64,000 nt of DNA, taken from positions 62,001-126,000 of the forward strand of contig NZ_JODM01000004.1 of assembly GCF_000717995.1 (NCBI RefSeq). The letters are read 5' to 3'. Position 1 is the stretch's first letter; the number at the start of each line of letters is the position of its first letter. Below are positions 59,556 to 64,000 of this stretch, in pieces. The notes under the pieces are model-generated. The model was not told where the DNA came from. It was given only the letters and a program-made list of their open reading frames with translations, and ran no database searches. Both the position numbers and the translations under genes were made by a program. The stretch comes from Streptomyces violaceorubidus. Its GTDB lineage: Bacteria > Actinomycetota > Actinomycetes > Streptomycetales > Streptomycetaceae.

Positions 59556-59878
59556 GTGTGCTCCTCCGTCGGTCCGGCCCCCGGGTTCGCCGGAAGCCAG
59601 TGCGGCTCACCTGCGGCCCGGCGGACGCACGAGGGTGGGTGCGGCCCGATCGGGAACAGGCGTGACAGGTGCCCCGGCGAGCGCCCTGCGAACAGCACGT
59701 TACCCAGTGCTCCACATTTCTGTGAAACCCTTCCTGACCTGCGTTTTTACTCGGATTTCCAAGTAAATCGACCCAGGAGGGAGGTTTTACTGGTCACAGC
59801 CTTGCAGGGGGCCGGAACAACGGCACGTTATCCCGGCCACCCCGGGCACGGGAAGAGCCGGTGTGTGAGACTGACCGC
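59556..59878. promoter_or_regulatory. Divergent promoter region between bkdA and the NarL-type regulator, with TTTACT half-sites
   Basis: A 323-base region without a gene. It holds TTTACT (59746-59751), AGTAAA (59762-59767) and TTTACT (59786-59791). The first two are inverted around a 10-base centre. These AT-rich boxes stand out from the background. They could bind an Lrp/AsnC-type BkdR-like regulator or the adjacent response regulator. Confidence 0.45.
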
Positions 59879-60535
59879 GTGCGCGAAGACGGAAAAATCC
59901 GGGTATTCCTCCTCGACGACCACGAGGTGGTCCGGCGCGGGGTGCACGATCTGCTCGCCGGCGAGGCCGACATCGAGGTGGTGGGCGAGGCCGGCACCGC
60001 CGCCGAGGCGCAGGCCCGGGTCACGGCCACCCGTCCGGACGTCGCCGTCCTGGACGTACGGCTGCCGGACGGCAGCGGCGTCGAGGTCTGCCGGGACATC
60101 CGCTCCCGGGACGAGTCCGTCCGCTGCCTGATGCTGACCTCCTTCGCCGACGACGAGGCCCTCTTCGACGCGATCATGGCGGGCGCCTCCGGCTACGTCC
60201 TCAAGGACATCCGCGGCGCCGAGCTGCTCGGTGCCGTACGGGAGGTGGCGGCCGGGAAGTCGCTGCTCGACCCGGCGGCCACCGCGCGCGTGCTGGAGCG
60301 GCTGCGCGACGGCGGGACGAAGCCCGACGACCGGCTGGCCCGGCTCACCGAGCAGGAGCGCCGCATCCTGCGACTGATCGGCGAGGGACTGACCAACCGC
60401 GCGATCGGCGAGCGGCTGAACCTGGCGGAGAAGACGATCAAGAACTACGTGTCCAGCCTGCTGGGCAAGCTCGGCATGCAGCGGCGCTCGCAGGCCGCCG
60501 CCTTCGTGGCCCGACTGGAGGCCGAGAACCGCTGA
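59879..60535 (+). CDS. Response regulator, NarL/DevR type (orphan)
   Basis: 218 residues from GTG 59879 (GTG 59861, with GGAAG 7 bases before it, would add six). Receiver domain with D13/D14, phosphoacceptor D59 in [13 protein letters not shown], the Thr/Ser of MLTSF and the Lys of YVLKDIRG. The LuxR-type HTH ([15 protein letters not shown] to [13 protein letters not shown]) is at about 150-195. It resembles DevR/DosR regulators of hypoxia and redox response. No kinase gene is next to it. It is divergent from the bkd operon, which may be a target. Confidence 0.92.
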   Translation: MREDGKIRVFLLDDHEVVRRGVHDLLAGEADIEVVGEAGTAAEAQARVTATRPDVAVLDVRLPDGSGVEVCRDIRSRDESVRCLMLTSFADDEALFDAIMAGASGYVLKDIRGAELLGAVREVAAGKSLLDPAATARVLERLRDGGTKPDDRLARLTEQERRILRLIGEGLTNRAIGERLNLAEKTIKNYVSSLLGKLGMQRRSQAAAFVARLEAENR

Positions 60536-60641
60536 CCGGCGCACGCTCCCGGGGTGGTACGGATTTACTCGGGACTTACGTCCCCTCCTGCCGGGGCGGG
60601 CGACCCTGTTCCCGTGCCCCGCGTTCCCGCACAGTGGGGCC

Positions 60642-61049
60642 ATGCCCTCCGACGAACAGCTCGCCGTCGGCCTGCTCGGCCGCACCGCCTACGGCCGGGC
60701 GGCCACCACGCTGCGCGCCCTGCCCTTCCTCGCCCACGCGCGGCACATCGTGGCCGACGGGCGGGTCCTGCTGCGGATGCCGAGGAGCTGGGGGTACCAC
60801 CGGATGTGCGCCGGGAGCGTCGTCGCGTACGGAGCGGACAACCTGACCTCCGCGCGGCCCGGCGAGAGCCTGTGGACCGTGCAGGTCCTGGGCCGGTGCG
60901 AGGAGCACGAGCCGAGCACGGCCGAGCTGGAGCGGTTCGGCCCGGCGCCGGACCGGGTGGACGGCGGGCCGTTCGAGGCCGCCTACCTGCGCCTGGACCC
61001 GCAGTTCGGCACGGTGCACTTCACGGACGGGGCGACCGGCCCCCTGTGA
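60642..61049 (+). CDS. FMN-binding pyridoxamine 5'-phosphate oxidase-like protein
   Basis: 135 residues. A single split-barrel domain: the start QLAVGLLGRTAYGRAATTLR (helix, then first strand), HIVADGRVLLRM, GSVVAYGADNL and SLWTVQVLGRCE are the usual strands of the Pyridox_ox_2 group. Such proteins bind FMN or F420 or are inactive relatives; the cofactor is not deducible here. It follows the orphan regulator by 106 bases on the same strand. The two may be co-transcribed, as is often seen with DevR-like regulons. Confidence 0.8.
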   Translation: MPSDEQLAVGLLGRTAYGRAATTLRALPFLAHARHIVADGRVLLRMPRSWGYHRMCAGSVVAYGADNLTSARPGESLWTVQVLGRCEEHEPSTAELERFGPAPDRVDGGPFEAAYLRLDPQFGTVHFTDGATGPL

Positions 61050-61059
61050 CGGGGGCCGG
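61036..61059. terminator. Terminator at the convergent ends of the FMN-binding protein and kinase genes
   Basis: CCGGCCCCC and GGGGGCCGG form 9 perfect pairs with a 6-base loop that contains the TGA stop of the upstream gene. Confidence 0.7.
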
Positions 61060-61064
61060 GGCGG

Positions 61065-62675
61065 TCATTCGCCCGCCGGGTCCTCGCCGCCCGGGTCGCC
61101 GGTGGCGCCCGCGTCGGTGCCGCCCGTCGGGTCTCCGGTCGGGCCCCCCGTCGGCGGCGTCGCCGGGTCGGTCGTCGGGTCGTCGGTCGGCGTCGTCGGG
61201 TCACCCGTCGGATCGCGGGTCGGGTCACCCGTCGGATCGTCCGTCGCGGTGTGCGACGGGCTCCAGGACGGTGTGTACGGCCGGTCCCAGTCCCCGTCGC
61301 CGCTGCCGCCCCCGCCCGAGCCCTGCTCGGTGCCCGGGTCGGTGGTCTCCTGCGTCGCCTCGTCGCTGGGCGAGGAGCTGGGCGACTCCTCGCCGGTGCT
61401 CTGGGAGGTGGTCGCCGAGGGGCTCTTGTCCGTCTCGGTGCCGCCCTTGCCGTCGTCGCCGTTGTTCAGGGCGAGCGCGACGCCCGCCGCGATGGCGATC
61501 ACCGCGAGGACGGCCAGTATCCACAGCTTGCCGCGGCCGCTGCCCTTGTTGCCGCCGCCCTCGAAGCCGCCGTCGTCCCCGTCGTAGCGGCCCGGCAGGA
61601 TCGGCTGGGGGATCTGCTGGGTGCCCGACGCCCCGTGGTCGGCGGGGTGCGGCATCACCGTCGTACCCGCGAGACCGGCCGACGGGGTGTGCCGGCCGTC
61701 GTGCGCGGCGACCGGGCCGGTGTTCCAGGTGCCGGTGTGGCCGCCCTGCTCGTACAGCATCTGCAAGCCGTACTGGACCAGGCCGCGCATCTCCTCGGCG
61801 GTCTGGAAGCGGTCGTCGGGCTCCTTGGCCAGCGAGCGCATCACCAGGCCGTCCAGCTCCGGCGGGGTGGCGTCGGAGACCTCGGACGGGGGCGTCGGGA
61901 TGTCCTGCACGTGCTGGTAGACCACCGACAGCGGGGTCTCCCCGGTGAACGGGGGCCGCAGCGCGAGGAGTTCGTAGAGCAGGCAGCCCGTCGCGTACAG
62001 GTCGGAGCGGTGGTCGACGGCCTTGCCGAGCGCCTGCTCGGGGGAGAGGTACTGCGGGGTGCCCATGACCATGCCGGTCTGCGTCATCGTCGACTGGGCG
62101 CCGTGCAGGGCGCGCGCGATGCCGAAGTCCATCACCTTCACCGCGCCGTTGTTGGTGATGATGACGTTGGCGGGCTTGATGTCGCGGTGCACGATGCCGT
62201 GCTGGTGCGAGTAGGCCAGCGCCTCCAGGACGCCGGAGACGATGATCAGCGCCTGCTCGGGGCCGGGCGCCTCCGCGTTGAGGAGGAGGTCGCGGATGGT
62301 GCGCCCCTCGACGATCTCCATCACGATGTACGGCACGGACTGGCCGCCGGCGACGTCCTCGCCCGAGTCGTACACGGCCACGATGGCGTGGTGGTTGAGT
62401 CCGGCCACGGACTGCGCCTCGCGCGTGAACCGCGCCTTGGAGACCGGGTCCTCGGCGAGGTCCGGGCGCAGCAGCTTGACCGCCACGGTGCGTCCCAGGC
62501 GGACGTCCTCCGCGGCGAACACCTCGGCCATGCCGCCCCGCCCGAGCCTGCGGGTCAGCCGGTACCGGCCGTCGCCGACCAGGCCGCCGTTGCCCCAGTT
62601 CTCCGGCGCGTCAGACATACCGCCGCCAGATGCCTCGGGTTCGGACGGGCCCTGGGCGCGCTGCTGCTGTGCCAT
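61065..62675 (-). CDS. Membrane Ser/Thr protein kinase, PknB type
   Basis: 536 residues. The Hanks kinase domain (about 38-300) has the glycine loop GRGGMAEVF, VAVKLL (Lys), HRDIKPANV (catalytic Asp), DFGIA and GTPQYLSPEQA. A juxtamembrane linker with QPILPGRYDGDDGG precedes one membrane helix (about residues 388-407). The extracytoplasmic part is Ser/Thr/Asp/Pro-rich and ends in DPTGDPT repeats. No PASTA domain is present, so it does not sense muropeptides in the usual way. A second kinase gene is divergent 346 bases away. The in-frame ATG of MSDAPENWG (19 codons in) is an alternative start. Confidence 0.93.
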   Translation of the reverse strand: MAQQQRAQGPSEPEASGGGMSDAPENWGNGGLVGDGRYRLTRRLGRGGMAEVFAAEDVRLGRTVAVKLLRPDLAEDPVSKARFTREAQSVAGLNHHAIVAVYDSGEDVAGGQSVPYIVMEIVEGRTIRDLLLNAEAPGPEQALIIVSGVLEALAYSHQHGIVHRDIKPANVIITNNGAVKVMDFGIARALHGAQSTMTQTGMVMGTPQYLSPEQALGKAVDHRSDLYATGCLLYELLALRPPFTGETPLSVVYQHVQDIPTPPSEVSDATPPELDGLVMRSLAKEPDDRFQTAEEMRGLVQYGLQMLYEQGGHTGTWNTGPVAAHDGRHTPSAGLAGTTVMPHPADHGASGTQQIPQPILPGRYDGDDGGFEGGGNKGSGRGKLWILAVLAVIAIAAGVALALNNGDDGKGGTETDKSPSATTSQSTGEESPSSSPSDEATQETTDPGTEQGSGGGGSGDGDWDRPYTPSWSPSHTATDDPTGDPTRDPTGDPTTPTDDPTTDPATPPTGGPTGDPTGGTDAGATGDPGGEDPAGE

Positions 62676-63021
62676 CAGTCCTCGCCGTCGTTTCTGCCCG
62701 CGGTACGCGCGGTGTTGTCACGGTCTCCGTCGGCCACGCTACAGCCTTCGCGGGGGCCTCCGGTCCGGGATGGGCGCCGGGACCGGACATGAGACGGACC
62801 GGTCATGAAACCCTGGTTCCGTACTCTCGTGCAAATTCCGTGCAGCGGCAGTACGCCGGCTGTAACGCTTCCGCGACGCTTCTTTCGCGTACGGTCACGG
62901 AACGGGCACCGCGCTTGACGTGTCGGTGCCCTGGGGCAGACTTGGCCGGGAATAGCACTTTCGATCACGAGCGCGCGTGCCGCCGCCACCGGCGCCCGCC
63001 GTCTATGGGGGACGCAGAGAC
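62676..63021. other. Divergent intergenic region between two kinase genes, with a candidate promoter
   Basis: No gene is seen in these 346 bases. TTGACG (62915-62920) and AGACTT (62938-62943), 17 bases apart, form a plausible housekeeping promoter for the rightward kinase gene. The leader would be about 70 bases. Confidence 0.45.
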
Positions 63022-64000
63022 ATGAGCCAGGACGCCGCCGGACAAGGACGGTACGCGGGGCGGGCACTCGCCGGCGGCCGTTACCAGCTGCGCGACCTGC
63101 TCGGCGAGGGCGGCATGGCCTCCGTGCACCTGGCGTACGACTCCGTCCTCGACCGGCAGGTCGCGATCAAGACACTGCACACCGAGCTGGGTCGCGAACA
63201 GGCCTTCCGCGAGCGCTTCCGCCGCGAGGCGCAGGCCGTGGCCAAGCTCACGCACACCAACATCGTCTCGGTCTTCGACACCGGCGAGGACGTCCTCGAC
63301 TCCATGACGACGCCGTACATCGTCATGGAGTACGTCGAGGGCCGCCCGCTGGGCTCGGTGCTCGACGAGGACGTGCGGCAGCACGGCGCGATGCCCGCCG
63401 ACAAGGCTCTGAAGATCACCGCGGACGTGCTGGCCGCGCTGGAGATCAGCCACGAGATGGGCCTGGTCCACCGCGACATCAAGCCGGGCAACGTGATGAT
63501 GACCAAGCGCGGCGTGGTCAAGGTGATGGACTTCGGCATCGCCCGCGCCATGCAGTCCGGCGTGACCTCGATGACGCAGACCGGCATGGTCGTCGGCACC
63601 CCGCAGTACCTCTCTCCGGAGCAGGCCCTCGGCCGCGGGGTCGACGCCCGCTCCGACCTGTACTCGGTCGGCATCATGCTGTTCCAGCTGGTCACCGGGC
63701 GCCTGCCGTTCGACGCCGACTCGCCGCTCGCGATCGCGTACGCGCACGTGCAGGAGGAGCCGGTCGCCCCGTCCGCCGTGAACCGGGCGCTGCCCCCGGC
63801 TGTGGACGCGCTGGTGGCCCGCGCGCTGAAGAAGAACCCCAACGAACGCTTCCCCAACGCCGAGGCGATGCGCGACGAATGCCTGCGGGTGGCGGCCTCC
63901 TTCCAGGCGGCGCCGCCCAGCATCGTGCCCGGCGCCCCGACGTCGAGCGGCGCGGGCGTCGGCTCCGCGGTGTTCCCGCCGGTCGACCAGGGCGCCCCGG
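63022..64000 (+). CDS. Ser/Thr protein kinase, PknB type (cut by the window end)
   Basis: At least 326 codons; the frame is open to the last base. The kinase domain has GEGGMASVHLAY, VAIKTL (Lys), HRDIKPGNVMM, DFGIARAM and GTPQYLSPEQALG, ending near residue 290 with NPNERFPNAEAMRDE. A Pro/Ser/Gly-rich linker has begun by the edge; membrane and outer parts lie beyond. The activation loop is nearly identical in order and sequence to that of the divergent kinase at 61065-62675, so the two probably arose by duplication. Confidence 0.93.
   Translation, partial: MSQDAAGQGRYAGRALAGGRYQLRDLLGEGGMASVHLAYDSVLDRQVAIKTLHTELGREQAFRERFRREAQAVAKLTHTNIVSVFDTGEDVLDSMTTPYIVMEYVEGRPLGSVLDEDVRQHGAMPADKALKITADVLAALEISHEMGLVHRDIKPGNVMMTKRGVVKVMDFGIARAMQSGVTSMTQTGMVVGTPQYLSPEQALGRGVDARSDLYSVGIMLFQLVTGRLPFDADSPLAIAYAHVQEEPVAPSAVNRALPPAVDALVARALKKNPNERFPNAEAMRDECLRVAASFQAAPPSIVPGAPTSSGAGVGSAVFPPVDQGAP

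Overview
The window is high-GC actinobacterial DNA, almost certainly a Streptomyces chromosome. Codons end strongly in G or C, GTG starts are common, and the protein set is streptomycete: Spo0M, SpoIIE/PP2C phosphatases, an XRE-DUF5753/DUF397 pair, DUF6479, DUF6458 and Ser/Thr kinases. A perfect 14-bp palindrome matching the streptomycete parS site lies upstream of aspS. From memory, the order phoX, metG, aspS, acyl-CoA dehydrogenase, M18 peptidase, DD-carboxypeptidase, bkdABC and twin kinases follows the S. coelicolor chromosome near oriC. This is therefore mostly core chromosome, with accessory inserts around 22-27 kb and 35-37.7 kb.

Layout. 1-585: gene-free, repeat-rich. 0.6-6.1 kb: a MacB/FtsX-type ABC exporter and an adjacent two-component system, all on the minus strand; the ATPase gene carries an in-frame TAG, and both transcription units have a near-identical 24-bp sequence upstream. 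6.3-8.8 kb: two coupled CNNM/CorC-type membrane proteins. 9-10.9 kb: Spo0M, TerB and a TatA-like protein; the first two share an upstream palindrome. 11-13.9 kb: a class B penicillin-binding protein behind a secreted esterase lipoprotein. 14-16 kb: a LysR regulator, a 49-codon ORF and a class A beta-lactamase-like enzyme without a signal peptide, linked by ATGA overlaps. 16-23 kb: a beta-helix protein, a small DUF6479 protein, an M24 peptidase, a nucleoside hydrolase and a GH13 glucosidase. 23-29 kb: a TPR-XRE regulator flanked by two small membrane or secreted ORFs, a caspase-like protein without catalytic residues, a membrane PP2C phosphatase and two membrane proteins.

29-31 kb: Tat-exported alkaline phosphatase PhoX, with a PHO box upstream. 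31-35 kb: a vWA protein with a very long Glu/Pro/Ala/Lys repeat, then metG and a PH-domain protein, each gene separated by a strong hairpin. 35-37.7 kb (accessory): XRE/DUF397 pair, a frameshifted HTH-protein relic and a Uma2 nuclease-fold protein. 37.8-48.9 kb: aspS with parS, a PAS-GAF-PP2C-HATPase phosphatase, AI-2E transporter, pirin, SseB-like protein, acyl-CoA dehydrogenase, M18 aminopeptidase and two small proteins. 48.9-54.5 kb: a DUF2867-like protein, a nitrilase-family amidase, an MDMPI-type protein, an MFS exporter coupled to its GntR regulator, and a DD-carboxypeptidase. 54.7-59.6 kb: a BRO-N protein that has no stop codon before its terminator, then the branched-chain 2-oxoacid dehydrogenase operon bkdABC. 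59.9-64 kb: an orphan NarL-type regulator, an FMN-binding protein and two divergent Ser/Thr kinases, the second cut by the window edge.

No rRNA, tRNA, CRISPR array, insertion sequence or prophage was seen. The most promising leads are the TPR-XRE/small-peptide locus, the two shared-operator pairs, the disrupted ABC ATPase, the no-stop BRO-N gene and parS.
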